From NCBI GenBank assembly GCA_947380295.1, contig CANCQK010000001.1, positions 274,144-338,143 of the forward strand: a stretch of 64,000 nucleotides of DNA, written 5' to 3'. The first letter of the stretch is position 1. Each line of letters starts with the position of its first letter. The translations under genes were made by a program, and so were the position numbers. The notes under the pieces were generated by a model. It made no database searches. It saw nothing but the letters and a program-made list of their open reading frames with translations, and was not told the origin of the DNA. The DNA is from Bdellovibrionales bacterium (GTDB lineage Bacteria; Bdellovibrionota; UBA1018). Shown here in pieces: positions 27,330 through 36,436 of this stretch.

Positions 27330-28033
27330 ACCAAGCCTCCGGTCAGCGGTCCTGATTTTAATCCATAAATGAACTGACGCAGTTCGGGGAGTTTTGTGGC
27401 TTGAACTTGGTCGGGGTTTCCTCCCGGTGTCATTTGGCCCTGGGCCAGGAGATAAATCTCATCACCAATTTGGTAGGCGCGCTGCATATCATTGGTGACT
27501 GTGAGAAGCGTACTTTGGGATTCCACCATCAGCGTGCGTATCAATTCAGCGATGGTTTTTGAGGTGATCGGATCGAGTCCTGCAGTCGGTTCGTCGTAAA
27601 GAATGACCTCGGGTTCAACAATGAGGGCGCGCGCGATTCCGAGACGCTTTTGCATCCCACCTGAAATTTCATCAGGGAATTGTTTTTCACAACCGTTGAG
27701 TCCGACCTGCTTTAGAAAGCGAGCCGCTTTTTCTTGGGCCTTTGTGCCTATTAGCTTTTTGATCTCCTTGAGGGGAAATAGGAGATTTTCTTCTACGGTA
27801 AGCGAATCAAATAGAGCATTCTTCTGAAAAAGCATTCCTACGTTCTTGCTTAAAATCTGAACTCTGCCCTCGTCCGGAACGATCAGACCCGCGATAATTT
27901 TAAGTAAAGTGCTTTTTCCGCCGCCTGAAGGACCGATCAGAACTACAGAGTGCCCTCTGCCAACTTCCAACGAGAGGTTTCTAAAAATCCAACGACCGTG
28001 AAATGATTTACCAACATTTTTGACGGAGATCAT
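27326..28033 (-). CDS. MlaF-type ABC ATPase lacking the switch histidine
   Basis: An ATPase of about 235 residues. Walker A is G-P-S-G-G-G-K-S-T, the signature I-S-G-G-M-Q is canonical and Walker B V-I-L-Y-D-E-P is intact. The H-loop histidine is replaced by asparagine (T-V-T-N-D-M; codon AAT). It is shorter than its partner and lacks part of the region before the Q-loop. M-I-S-V-K-N at 28033 is preferred over the longer in-frame start at 28078, which would run back into holB. It is the first gene of the transporter block and follows holB by ten bases. Confidence 0.9.
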   Translation of the reverse strand: MISVKNVGKSFHGRWIFRNLSLEVGRGHSVVLIGPSGGGKSTLLKIIAGLIVPDEGRVQILSKNVGMLFQKNALFDSLTVEENLLFPLKEIKKLIGTKAQEKAARFLKQVGLNGCEKQFPDEISGGMQKRLGIARALIVEPEVILYDEPTAGLDPITSKTIAELIRTLMVESQSTLLTVTNDMQRAYQIGDEIYLLAQGQMTPGGNPDQVQATKLPELRQFIYGLKSGPLTGGLV

Positions 28034-28043
28034 TTTTGAGGTC

Positions 28044-29123
28044 TCAAATTCGGACTCCCATCCAAGGGAAAAGCACATCCTGTGCGAGCGCCTTGCGATT
28101 AACGGGAAGGTGGGCTTCGTGCCGACTCTGGGCCAATCGTTCAGCCCGGTCTAGCCAGAACTGACGTGCCATCGCAGGGCTACCTTGTCTTTGAATTTGG
28201 CTCCGAGCGTGAGCGGATAGCTCTCGTCCCGCATCCCTTGCTTTCCATGGGTAGTTTTCGGGAGTTTGCAGAGGAAAGTGAGAGGACCAGTTCAAAAGAT
28301 CGACTGTGAGTTGTTCGAGGAGATCCACCAGTGTTTCAAAGTGGGAAGGTTTTTGAGTTGCCCAGTCAAGGAGTGTGTTCAGTTGAAGATGTGGAGCCTC
28401 TAAAAATTTGATGACCTCTTTTCGTTTTTCCCAAAACTCGTCCTGCCCTAGGCGGAGAGCACGGTCCCAGCTTCCTTGAGAGAGCTCCGCACAAACTTGA
28501 GCCCGGACGGAATCAAGCCCTCGTTCGATCAAGAGCTCTTGGATTTTACTCCCTGGTAGAGGCTTTAGTTTCACCGTTTGGCAGCGAGAAACTAAAGTGG
28601 GGAGTAAAAGGGTCGAGTCATGAGTAGTGAGTAGAAACTGCCAACCACTCGGAGTTTCCTCGAGGAGCTTGAGCATCGAGTTGGCTGCCTGAGGAGTCAT
28701 TCGTTCTGCTTGGGCCATGAGGATAACCCGGATGTGATGTTGGTAGGTGCCAAAACCTACAGTGGATTTGAGTTCTCGAAATTGTTCAATTTTGAGGGAT
28801 TCAGAGTCCTCGTCAGGATTGATTTCGGTGTAGGCGGTGTGTTGCCTAGCTAAAAAACTTTGGCAGGACGGGCAGGACTGACAAGCAGAGGGATGATCGC
28901 CGGTGAGTGGAGTGTCGCAAAGAAGCCATTGAGCGATTTTGCGGGCCATTGCTTTTTTTCCGATGCCGAGTTGACCGGTGAGCAAAAGAACTGGTGGGAT
29001 GCGGTGGTTTTGCTTCCATCGGATCATGGCGGAAAAAAGCGACCTTCCGTGATGGAGGATAATTGCCTCCGGAAACGCGTGTGGGTGATGCTCATGATTA
29101 CGGTCTTTTGGGCCTTGAGTCAC
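28044..29123 (-). CDS. holB: DNA polymerase III subunit delta'
   Basis: A 359-residue clamp-loader subunit. G-Q-L-G-I-G-K-K (50-57) is the Walker A-like element. The zinc module is Cys69, Cys81, Cys84 and Cys87. L-V-S-R-C is the sensor-1/SRC motif, and E-A-N/A-A-N-S-M-L-K-L-L-E-E-P-like A-A-N-S-M-L-K-L-L-E-E-T-P is present. It helps load the sliding clamp on primed DNA. Its start codon overlaps the tmk stop by four bases, the standard tmk-holB pairing, and the lipid-transport genes follow directly. Confidence 0.9.
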   Translation of the reverse strand: MTQGPKDRNHEHHPHAFPEAIILHHGRSLFSAMIRWKQNHRIPPVLLLTGQLGIGKKAMARKIAQWLLCDTPLTGDHPSACQSCPSCQSFLARQHTAYTEINPDEDSESLKIEQFRELKSTVGFGTYQHHIRVILMAQAERMTPQAANSMLKLLEETPSGWQFLLTTHDSTLLLPTLVSRCQTVKLKPLPGSKIQELLIERGLDSVRAQVCAELSQGSWDRALRLGQDEFWEKRKEVIKFLEAPHLQLNTLLDWATQKPSHFETLVDLLEQLTVDLLNWSSHFPLQTPENYPWKARDAGRELSAHARSQIQRQGSPAMARQFWLDRAERLAQSRHEAHLPVNRKALAQDVLFPWMGVRI

Positions 29124-29755
29124 TTCGTCTTTTTTCCTATCCGGAATCTCCGAACTAGCTCTTGTAGCACAATTTCGGTCAACTGCTCAGGGGTTTGGCC
29201 TTGAATTTTCACCGTAAGCCATTTTTTCGGGTTTTCTCGACGGGCCTTGAGAAAGCCTCTCCGGACTTTGACTTGGAATTCAACTCCCTCAGCTTCAAAT
29301 CGATTCCCATCTTGGGCTCGTCTGAGCCCTGTCTCAGGGTCGATATCCAGAAATACAGTTAACTCCGGTTGGAGTCCTTGAGTTGCCAGATCATTCAGGG
29401 TTTGCACCTTTTTCCAGGGTAACCCTCGAGCGTAGCCTTGGTAGGCCAGGCTGGAGTCTGTAAAACGGTCACAAAGGACAATCTTCCCCTCACTGAGAGC
29501 AGGAACCACGAGCTGCGCTAGATTCTCCGATCGAGCTGCTTCGTAGAGGAGGAGCTCGGTCCACGCATTCATAGAAAAGTTGAGGACGGTGTCCCGAATT
29601 CTCTCTGAAACAGGATTTCCCCCGGGCTCTCGAGTGGCTAGCACCCTCCTTCCCATTTTTTCAAGACTTTGGCTGAGGTGGCGAATGAGAGTGGACTTTC
29701 CAGATCCCTCAGTGCCCTCAAAACTCACGAAGATTCCTCGTTTTGCTTTATGCAT
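29120..29755 (-). CDS. tmk: Thymidylate kinase
   Basis: A 211-residue kinase converting dTMP to dTDP. The P-loop is F-E-G-T-E-G-S-G-K-S-T (about 13-23). T-R-E-P-G-G (about 42-47) is the family DR/E-P-G block, and D-R-F-T-D-S-S-L-A-Y-Q-G is the substrate-binding block. Length is typical. It heads the minus-strand operon that continues through holB and the Mla-like genes. The upstream 106 bases separate it from a divergent outer-membrane-protein gene. Confidence 0.95.
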   Translation of the reverse strand: MHKAKRGIFVSFEGTEGSGKSTLIRHLSQSLEKMGRRVLATREPGGNPVSERIRDTVLNFSMNAWTELLLYEAARSENLAQLVVPALSEGKIVLCDRFTDSSLAYQGYARGLPWKKVQTLNDLATQGLQPELTVFLDIDPETGLRRAQDGNRFEAEGVEFQVKVRRGFLKARRENPKKWLTVKIQGQTPEQLTEIVLQELVRRFRIGKKTK

Positions 29756-29861
29756 CTCCTTTCGGGGTAGCTGAGGTTGAGCAGAGCGTCAAGGGAATCC
29801 TCTCAATCCGATGCGTCCCTAGTGGCACGTCAATTGCCTCTCTGTTCACAGCGGGGGGCTC

Positions 29862-30797
29862 ATGGTGGGTGCAAGTCAACGAAAGTCTAGAGGAGGTCCG
29901 GGGTGGATCAGGTGGGGTTTGATCTGGCTCGGGTGTTTGTTGGCTTGGCCCAGCGTGATGGCTTGCTGTGTGGAAAGCCTGAGTGCCGCAGAAATTGAGT
30001 CTGGTTTGATGGAGCAGGACTTTTATCAGTATGATTTTCTAAGGCCCGGGTACCTGGGCACCTTTGAGCAGGTTCAATCGACCGGATACGACTCTGGTCA
30101 GGTTTTTAAAAATATCTCGGTGAATTACTTAGCAATGGTCACTGGCCCATCGTTTCAAGGGGGAGCGTTGGGCCAGCGAGAGTATTTCCATTTGAGGAAT
30201 TTTTTAGGCGCAGGGTATCGACTGGGCGAGACTCTCACGTTCTCGGGAAATGCTAACTGGAGCGTGAGAGGTACGGATCAGTTTTTGACGCAGTTTCACG
30301 ACCCATTTTTTCGACTGGCAGACTCGTCTGTATTCAATGCAGATGGGTGGAATCTTTATTGGGATGGCCGTCTTCATTTGCCATTTTCAAAGTCTTCGAT
30401 GGTTTCTGGGATGAATCTAGGTGTTCAAAGCGTTCAGGCACTGACTTATTCAATTCCTGAAAGTCGCCTGGCGGTGGGATTGTCGAGTTCGATTCGCTAT
30501 AATTTTTTGAACCCGATGGGAGTTGGAAGTGATCTGGAACTTTATTTGGGGCCAAACGTGTTTTACCAGCTGGCGCCTTCGCTGGGTTTAAATCTACTTA
30601 CGGAGGTCCAGTGGAGTCACCTCTATCAGCAAGGTTTCTCCGACTGGACGCATCCGAATTTTGATTTAGAACCGGGTCTCGCTTGGGATTTATTCCCAAA
30701 TCTGAGTTTTAACCCTTACGTTCACTTACCCGTAGGTAGCAAAACGAGTCTGATTCCCTCTTATGTAGGGTTTTTACTCAGTTGGACCTTATTATGA
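29862..30797 (+). CDS. Predicted outer-membrane beta-barrel protein
   Basis: A 311-residue exported protein. A hydrophobic signal region (G-L-I-W-L-G-C-L-L-A-W-P-S-V-M-A) ends near residue 35, possibly with a lipobox-like M-A-C. The rest alternates polar and hydrophobic residues with many aromatic and glycine positions and ends in W-T-L-L, as in beta-barrels. No domain is recognised; it resembles generic Bdellovibrionota surface or porin-like proteins. The 3' end overlaps the convergent pnp by six bases. Confidence 0.7.
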   Translation: MVGASQRKSRGGPGWIRWGLIWLGCLLAWPSVMACCVESLSAAEIESGLMEQDFYQYDFLRPGYLGTFEQVQSTGYDSGQVFKNISVNYLAMVTGPSFQGGALGQREYFHLRNFLGAGYRLGETLTFSGNANWSVRGTDQFLTQFHDPFFRLADSSVFNADGWNLYWDGRLHLPFSKSSMVSGMNLGVQSVQALTYSIPESRLAVGLSSSIRYNFLNPMGVGSDLELYLGPNVFYQLAPSLGLNLLTEVQWSHLYQQGFSDWTHPNFDLEPGLAWDLFPNLSFNPYVHLPVGSKTSLIPSYVGFLLSWTLL

Positions 30798-33017
30798 ACG
30801 GTGTCCGCGCCCGCCACCACCTGAGTGGGGACGATCTCCGCTGCGAGGTCGAGGTGAGCGATCACCCTGGCTCTCGCCGCCTGAGCGTGGTGCAGCTCCG
30901 CCTTCAGGTGCAGGGAGGAGAACCTTCCTGGAGAGGCGAATCTTACCAGCCTTATCGACTTCGATGACCTTCACTTCAACTTCATCGCCTTCTTTCATGA
31001 AGTCGAGAACGTTGTTGACGCGTTCATGAGCGATTTCAGAGATGTGCAGCAATCCGTCCTGACTCGGGAGGATGCCGATGAAGGCGCCAAAATCCACAAC
31101 CTTTTTCACAAGGCCTTTGTAGATCTTGCCCACTTCAACTTCGGCTACAATGCTCTTAATGATGTCGATTGCCTTTTGCGCTGCTACGCCATCGTTGGAG
31201 GCAATATTGATTTTACCATCATCGTTGATGTCGATTTTGCAACCGGTCTGAGCGATGATTTCCTTGATGACTTTTCCGCCTGATCCGATCACTTCACGAA
31301 TCTTGTCCACGGGGACAGACATGGTGGTGATGCGTGGGGCAAATTTGGACATATCAACGCGAGGCGATTCGATTGCATGACTCATCTCATTCAAGATGTG
31401 AATTCGGCCTTCTCTCGCTTGAGCTAAAGCGGTTTTCATAATGGATTCATCAACACCTTCGATTTTGATGTCCATTTGAATGCCGGTAATGCCGTCACGG
31501 GTCCCTGCGACTTTGAAATCCATATCGCCGAGGTGGTCTTCATCTCCGAGGATGTCAGACAGGATGGCAACGCGGTTGCCTTCCTTGATCAAGCCCATTG
31601 CAATCCCTGCGACTGGCTTGCTGAATGGAACCCCTGCGTCCATGAGTGCCATGGAGGAGCTGCAAACAGAACCCATTGAGGAAGAGCCATTACTTTCGAG
31701 TGTTTCGCAAACCAGGCGAACCGTGTACGGAAACTTGTCGTAAGCGGGCATCATTGCTTTGATGGCGCGCTCAGCGAGAGCTCCGTGGCCGATTTCGCGC
31801 CGGCTCTGTCCACCCATTCTTCCAGTTTCACCTACGCTGTAAGGTGGGAAGTTGTAATGGAGCATGAACTTTCTCATTGAATTCTGGAACATCGTATCGA
31901 CGATTTGTTCGTCGTCTGAAGTTCCCAGGGTCACTGTAGCGAGCACTTGGGTTTCGCCGCGAGTGAAAAGGGAGCTTCCGTGAGTTCGTGGAAGCAAGCC
32001 TGCTTCGACTGAGATCGGTCGGATTGTTTTGGTATCGCGACCATCAATTCTGACTTTCTCAGTGAGGATCATTTCGCGCATCAAGTTGTACTGAAGCAGA
32101 TCAAAAGCAGATTTAGCATCGCTTTCTGCGGCTTCGGCAGCCTTAGCGTCAGACTCGCGGAGCGAGGCTGGAACCAAAGCTTCGAGAGTCGCTTTCTTAG
32201 ATGCGGCAACGAGTTCGTAACGGGTGTGCTTATCCTTGGTTTTTAGAGCTTTTTGAAGAGCATCTTTTGCCTGCGCATCAACTTTGGATTTGACGCTGGC
32301 CTCAAGGGAGTGAGGAGTGAATTCGCGCTTAGGCTTGCCGCAGAGTTTGCGGAGTTCTTCGACGATTTCGACTACTTTTTTGATTTCGTTATGACCACGA
32401 ATAATCGCTTCGAGGACTTCTTCTTCAGGGATTTCTCGTGCGCCGCCCTCGACCATCATAATGGCGTTTTTGGTGCCGGCAATCAAGATTTCCATGTCAG
32501 TTAGACCCGCTTCAATTTGGGTCCAAGTTGGATTCACAACGTACTGACCATCGATCCGACCCATTCTGCAAGCTGCAGTGGGGCCGTTGAAAGGGATGTC
32601 GGAAATATGCAAAGCTGCGGAAGTTCCGACAGCGGCTGCTACATCGACATCTGCGTCAGGATCGACTGAAAGGACGGTTGCGACGACCTGAGTGTCGTAA
32701 AAGTACCCCTCTGGGAAAAGAGGACGAATCGGGCGGTCGATCATTCGAGCCGAAAGGGTGGCTTCCTGAGTGGGGCGTCCTTCGCGCTTGTGGAAACTGC
32801 CGGGGATTTTGCCTGCTGCGTAGAATTTTTCAGCAAACTCTACGGTAAGAGGGAAAAAATCCGCTCCCTTGCGGGGTTCTTTACTGGAACAAACGGTGAC
32901 TAACACGCGGGTGTCGCCATAGCTGACCAATACTGAACCGTCGGCTTGTTTAGCTAACTTGCCCGTTTCAACGGACAGCGTCTTGCCGCCCATCTCACAA
33001 GATACACGATGAATCAT
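30792..33017 (-). CDS. pnp: Polynucleotide phosphorylase
   Basis: A 741-residue 3'-to-5' exoribonuclease of the RNA degradosome. Two RNase PH-like domains are present (the second with R-T-H-G-S-S-L-F-T-R-G-E-T-Q), then a KH domain (E-V-I-G-S-G-G-K-V-I) near 565 and an S1 domain (V-D-F-G-A-F-I-G-I). A glycine/arginine/serine-rich tail of about 35 residues ends the protein and could bind RNA. It starts at ATG 33017 with AGGAGGGGA just upstream. rpsO lies 66 bases before it, the classical rpsO-pnp operon. Confidence 0.97.
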   Translation of the reverse strand: MIHRVSCEMGGKTLSVETGKLAKQADGSVLVSYGDTRVLVTVCSSKEPRKGADFFPLTVEFAEKFYAAGKIPGSFHKREGRPTQEATLSARMIDRPIRPLFPEGYFYDTQVVATVLSVDPDADVDVAAAVGTSAALHISDIPFNGPTAACRMGRIDGQYVVNPTWTQIEAGLTDMEILIAGTKNAIMMVEGGAREIPEEEVLEAIIRGHNEIKKVVEIVEELRKLCGKPKREFTPHSLEASVKSKVDAQAKDALQKALKTKDKHTRYELVAASKKATLEALVPASLRESDAKAAEAAESDAKSAFDLLQYNLMREMILTEKVRIDGRDTKTIRPISVEAGLLPRTHGSSLFTRGETQVLATVTLGTSDDEQIVDTMFQNSMRKFMLHYNFPPYSVGETGRMGGQSRREIGHGALAERAIKAMMPAYDKFPYTVRLVCETLESNGSSSMGSVCSSSMALMDAGVPFSKPVAGIAMGLIKEGNRVAILSDILGDEDHLGDMDFKVAGTRDGITGIQMDIKIEGVDESIMKTALAQAREGRIHILNEMSHAIESPRVDMSKFAPRITTMSVPVDKIREVIGSGGKVIKEIIAQTGCKIDINDDGKINIASNDGVAAQKAIDIIKSIVAEVEVGKIYKGLVKKVVDFGAFIGILPSQDGLLHISEIAHERVNNVLDFMKEGDEVEVKVIEVDKAGKIRLSRKVLLPAPEGGAAPRSGGESQGDRSPRPRSGDRPHSGGGGRGHRS

Positions 33018-33083
33018 ATTCCCCTCCTAGTGAGGTACTTTGTGCAATCGATGAATACTGCTGAATGAAGCCGGAAGGCGCTT

Positions 33084-33362
33084 TTACTTTCTCAATTCAA
33101 GAGATTGAATGAGCTGAGCGTAGCGCTTCTGATCGGAGCTTTTCAGATAAGTAAGGAGTCGTCGTCTTTGGCCGACCATCTTGAGGAGGCCGCGACGGGA
33201 GTGGTGGTCCTTAGGGTTTACTTTGAAGTGTTCATTCAGTTCGTTGATATGGGAGGTGAGAAGGGCAACTTGCACTTCGGGAGAGCCGGTGTCGGTCGTG
33301 CCGAGCGCGTGCTTCTTGATGATTTGAGATTTCTTTTCTTTAACAGCTGTTTTTCCTGCCAT
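33084..33362 (-). CDS. rpsO: 30S ribosomal protein S15
   Basis: S15, 92 residues, binds 16S rRNA in the small-subunit platform. The [16 protein letters not shown] segment, L-T-x-H-I-x-x-L-x-x-H and the D-H-H-S-R-R-G-L motif are diagnostic. It is upstream of pnp on the same strand. The leader (33363-33400) is AT-rich; S15 is autoregulated by its own leader in E. coli, but no specific pseudoknot could be confirmed here. The 237 bases up to 33600 contain no recognisable gene. Confidence 0.97.
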   Translation of the reverse strand: MAGKTAVKEKKSQIIKKHALGTTDTGSPEVQVALLTSHINELNEHFKVNPKDHHSRRGLLKMVGQRRRLLTYLKSSDQKRYAQLIQSLELRK

Positions 33363-33600
33363 GATTTTTACCTAAATGATTAAAATGAAGGTTTCTTTCC
33401 TATTTATTTCGGTCAGGAACTAGCATGGTAGGGGGGGCGGTGTAAAGGACTTTCTCCCGGGGTGGGTCTCAGGGTCTCAATGAGGCGCAAATTCTAAACT
33501 TCAACGGCTCGCCTAGAGCGATCTTGTCTAGCACGCCATCATTTTTCACCCAAAATTGATGGTGATCTTGATAAAATTACGCTTTGATTCGTGAGAGGGA

Positions 33601-35088
33601 CTAGCTAAAAAGAGCCTTGAGCTCGACTTCAATATCGATGACACCGAGATAGTGCTGATTCCGCTGAGCTGGGAGTGATGTCACGAGAGTGACAAAGATT
33701 TGCTTTTTTCTCTTGAGGCTTGCAAGAAGTTCAGTCTTTCTGGTCTGAATTTTTCTTGCCTCAGCTGCTGTCATCTCGAAGGGTTGATGAGCCGTGTATT
33801 TCATTTCGCAAAGATTCATGGCTTTGTCATTGCGATCAATAATCATGTCAATTTGGACATTTTTGTTTCGAAAGCCCGAAATGTGAGTAAATATGCCAGA
33901 AATTCCGAGGGCGAGCTTGATTTGTTCTGAGTGTTTAAAGCAAAGATTTTCAAATGCTTGGCCGAGCCATGTATGATAACGGGATTGCCCGACCTGTCGT
34001 TGCCAATAATTCGGGTCAGAGCCCGTGCGCCCGATGGGTTCCACCCAGGTGAGATAAAACAGAGAATACTCGTCGATCAGGCGATAAACTCCTTGGCGCT
34101 TTTTGTTTCCGAGTTTCGGAGAAAACTGAAGAAAACCCGACCGTTCTAACTCACTCAAAACACCCGAAAGACCCCCTCCTGAGCTGATTTTTATTTTTTT
34201 GGCAATTTCTTCAGAAGAGAGTCCAAAAGGATGCCTGGCTAAGGATCGCACAATGTCGACATGGGTATGGTGATGTTCAAAAAGGGACCTAAATAATGAG
34301 TCGAACTCGTCGCGGAGCACTCCTCCGAGGACAAAGAAATTGTCATTAATAAATTGAGCCGCTGATTCACCGGATCTCATCTGGTCTAAATAGAAGGCAA
34401 CTCCCCCCGTTGCCATATAAACTTCTGCAATCTGTTCGGTGCCTAGACGTATTCCCCGAGCTAATAGGTATTGCTGTGTTTCCTTCAAGTTAAAAGGCAG
34501 GAGTTGAATTCGCCGAGTGACGCGATTGTGCAATCCCCCTTTGTTTTCAAGAATGTGCTTGATCATCCAACTCGCCGCTGATCCGCAGGCAACCAGTACA
34601 AGATCGGTTCTTTTTTGAGCAAAAGAATTCCAAAAGTAACTCAGAGCCTCGAGAAATCCCGATTTTCGAGATGCAAGCCAAGGTAGCTCATCAAAGAAAA
34701 TCACCTTTTTTGTTGAGTTTGAGTTTTTTTGGCGTTCGTTCTCGCTCAATGACTCGATCAGGTCGGTGAGCCAAAAGAAGGCGTCACTCCAGTTCTCAAT
34801 TTTTGGCTGGGACTGAATAGCGAAGGTTCTGGTGAGCTCTCGTACAAAGTTCTTAATCTGTTGAGCGGTATTTGATTTTTCGGCACCGACAAATTCAAAA
34901 TAAAAGGGCCTATTTTTGAAGCATTCCCGAATCAAAAAGGTCTTCCCAATACGGCGTCTTCCGTAAACAGCCACGAACTCGGCTTTCGGGCTCTGCTCTA
35001 CTTCTGCAAGCAGCTCAATTTCCGGCTCTCGGGCAACAAGATCTCGACTTTTGGTCCTAATATCTGCGATAGTTGGCGGTATCTTCAT
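33601..35088 (-). CDS. AAA ATPase of the archaeal-type/DUF234 family
   Basis: A 495-residue protein with an N-terminal P-loop ATPase (V-Y-G-R-R-R-I-G-K-T-F-L at about 41-52, Walker B V-I-F-F-D-E-L-P-W) and a winged-helix region near 290-340. Its C-terminal nuclease-like domain (L-C-E-M-K-Y near 430) fits the DUF234 PD-(D/E)XK-like module. Such ATPases are multi-copy in many genomes and their role is unclear. The start is ATG 35088 immediately after a T-rich stretch; there is no ribosome site, but a strong inverted repeat sits at 35097-35135. The first codons repeat the half-site of that palindrome. Confidence 0.8.
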   Translation of the reverse strand: MKIPPTIADIRTKSRDLVAREPEIELLAEVEQSPKAEFVAVYGRRRIGKTFLIRECFKNRPFYFEFVGAEKSNTAQQIKNFVRELTRTFAIQSQPKIENWSDAFFWLTDLIESLSENERQKNSNSTKKVIFFDELPWLASRKSGFLEALSYFWNSFAQKRTDLVLVACGSAASWMIKHILENKGGLHNRVTRRIQLLPFNLKETQQYLLARGIRLGTEQIAEVYMATGGVAFYLDQMRSGESAAQFINDNFFVLGGVLRDEFDSLFRSLFEHHHTHVDIVRSLARHPFGLSSEEIAKKIKISSGGGLSGVLSELERSGFLQFSPKLGNKKRQGVYRLIDEYSLFYLTWVEPIGRTGSDPNYWQRQVGQSRYHTWLGQAFENLCFKHSEQIKLALGISGIFTHISGFRNKNVQIDMIIDRNDKAMNLCEMKYTAHQPFEMTAAEARKIQTRKTELLASLKRKKQIFVTLVTSLPAQRNQHYLGVIDIEVELKALFS

Positions 35089-35096
35089 TAAAAAGA

Positions 35097-35135
35097 AAGA
35101 TACCGCTAGATATCTGTGATATCCAGCGGTATCTT
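35097..35135. repeat. 18-bp inverted repeat upstream of the DUF234-type ATPase
   Basis: AAGATACCGCTAGATATC (35097-35114) and GATATCCAGCGGTATCTT (35118-35135) are inverted copies separated by TGT, with one mismatch in 18. A third, partly diverged copy of the half-site (AAGATACCGC, then TATC and CAGATAT spaced as in the palindrome) forms codons 2-9 of the ATPase on the minus strand. Read toward the gene, the hairpin is followed by a T-rich run, so it could be a terminator-like attenuator, an operator or a mobile-element remnant. Confidence 0.75.
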
Positions 35136-35243
35136 GTAAAAAAGTGGGTTACCTCGCTGAAGTCGAGCGCAGTCGTCCTATTTTTCTGAAAATTCGAATC
35201 TAGTCGTTATCGCAACGATCACGTCAAAGCTCGACACCGCCAC

Positions 35244-36404
35244 TTAAAGCGATAAAACCGGTTTCAGAAACTCCCGGAGCTTCTCAATCACCTTGGCTTC
35301 GATTTGCCGAGCGCGCTCTCGGGTGAGCCCGTAGTTGTCTGCTACTTCCTGAAGGGTTTTCGGCTCCTCTGCTAACAGTCTGTCATTTAAGATGCGGCTC
35401 TCTTTATCATTGAGGATCTTTTGGAATTCAGGGAGTTTGTTTTTTAGAATTTGGATCAACTCTTGGCGTCCCAGTGCCTCATCTGCGCTTTCCTTGCTGT
35501 CGACGAGGAGGTCTTTGTGGGTGGTTTGTCTTTCGTCATCCGCGAAGACGGGGGCCTCGAGTGAGGTCTCTGCACCTCGGCCTGAGAGGCGTTGCTCCAT
35601 TTCTACGACGTCTTTTTCTCGGACATTGAGTTTCTCGGCTAGAAGCTTGGGGGCAGCAATCAGGCCTTGGGCTTCTAGTTTCTCTTTTTCGCGCATCAAA
35701 TGGTAGAAAAGCTTTTTCTGGGCCTGTGTGGTTCCAACTTTGACGAGGCGGAAATTGTCCAGCAGGTATTTAAGAATATAAGACCTAATCCACCACGATG
35801 CATAATAGCCGAGTCGAGCACCCTGGTTGGGATCATATTTGGAGACTGCCTTCATCAACCCAACGTTCCCTTCTTGGATGAGGTCCAGGACGTTTGAGTA
35901 GAAGTTTCGATATTCAAAGGCAATTTTAACAACAAGTCTGAGGTTCGCTGTGACCAGGGCTTTTGCTGCTGATAAGTCCCCGTGATCCCGGAGGCGGATG
36001 GCGAGGTTGCGTTCCTCCTCAGGGTCTAGGAGTCTGTAGTTCTTCATCTCGTCGAGGTAGCGCTTGAGAGGGTCACTCGCCGTGCTGGGCGCCAAGGCTG
36101 GGAGCGTCTCAAGATCTGGATTTTCGAGGGTGGCTGGGAGGCTCGAGGCAATCTCAGAGTCGGAGGGTTCGTCTAGGTCCTCGGCGACTTCTTGGGATGG
36201 ACTCTCGGAATCAGACAGGGCTTCGTCCTCAGTGGTCCATTCGGGTTGTGCCGGTTGGCTCCTTGTTGTGGATAACGCGGGTAAAACCTCTGGAGAAAGA
36301 ACTTTTGCTGGAGGAGAGATGCGGCCCTCGTTAGTTGAGTCTTTCTGTTTCTTGCTGGTGCTTTTTCGAGGTGCTTTTTGCGAACTTGGAGGTTTTTGCT
36401 TCAT
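35244..36404 (-). CDS. rpoH: RpoH-like (sigma-32) RNA polymerase sigma factor
   Basis: A 386-residue sigma factor. The core from about residue 110 holds region 1.2 (P-L-K-R-Y-L-D-E-M), region 2 (L-R-L-V-V-K-I-A-F-E-Y-R and W-W-I-R-S-Y-I-L-K) and an RpoH-box-like T-T-Q-A-Q-K-K-L-F-Y. It ends in the region 4 helix-turn-helix (L-T-R-E-R-A-R-Q-I-E). It would direct heat-shock genes. The first 110 residues are an unusual low-complexity extension, basic then acidic and rich in S, P, E and D, absent from E. coli RpoH. Assignment as sigma-32 rather than another group-2/3 sigma is from the TTQAQKKLF block. Confidence 0.85.
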   Translation of the reverse strand: MKQKPPSSQKAPRKSTSKKQKDSTNEGRISPPAKVLSPEVLPALSTTRSQPAQPEWTTEDEALSDSESPSQEVAEDLDEPSDSEIASSLPATLENPDLETLPALAPSTASDPLKRYLDEMKNYRLLDPEEERNLAIRLRDHGDLSAAKALVTANLRLVVKIAFEYRNFYSNVLDLIQEGNVGLMKAVSKYDPNQGARLGYYASWWIRSYILKYLLDNFRLVKVGTTQAQKKLFYHLMREKEKLEAQGLIAAPKLLAEKLNVREKDVVEMEQRLSGRGAETSLEAPVFADDERQTTHKDLLVDSKESADEALGRQELIQILKNKLPEFQKILNDKESRILNDRLLAEEPKTLQEVADNYGLTRERARQIEAKVIEKLREFLKPVLSL

Positions 36405-36436
36405 AGTGTGCTCAAATTTTCTATACTATTTGATAC

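Noticed and set aside
24153..28033. Recent duplication of an Mla operon
   Set aside because: The two ATPases and two permeases are strongly diverged, with complementary motif changes, arguing against a recent copy.
30792..33017. Open reading frames opposite pnp and aspS
   Set aside because: They are antisense shadows of well-conserved genes with no independent start signals or domains.
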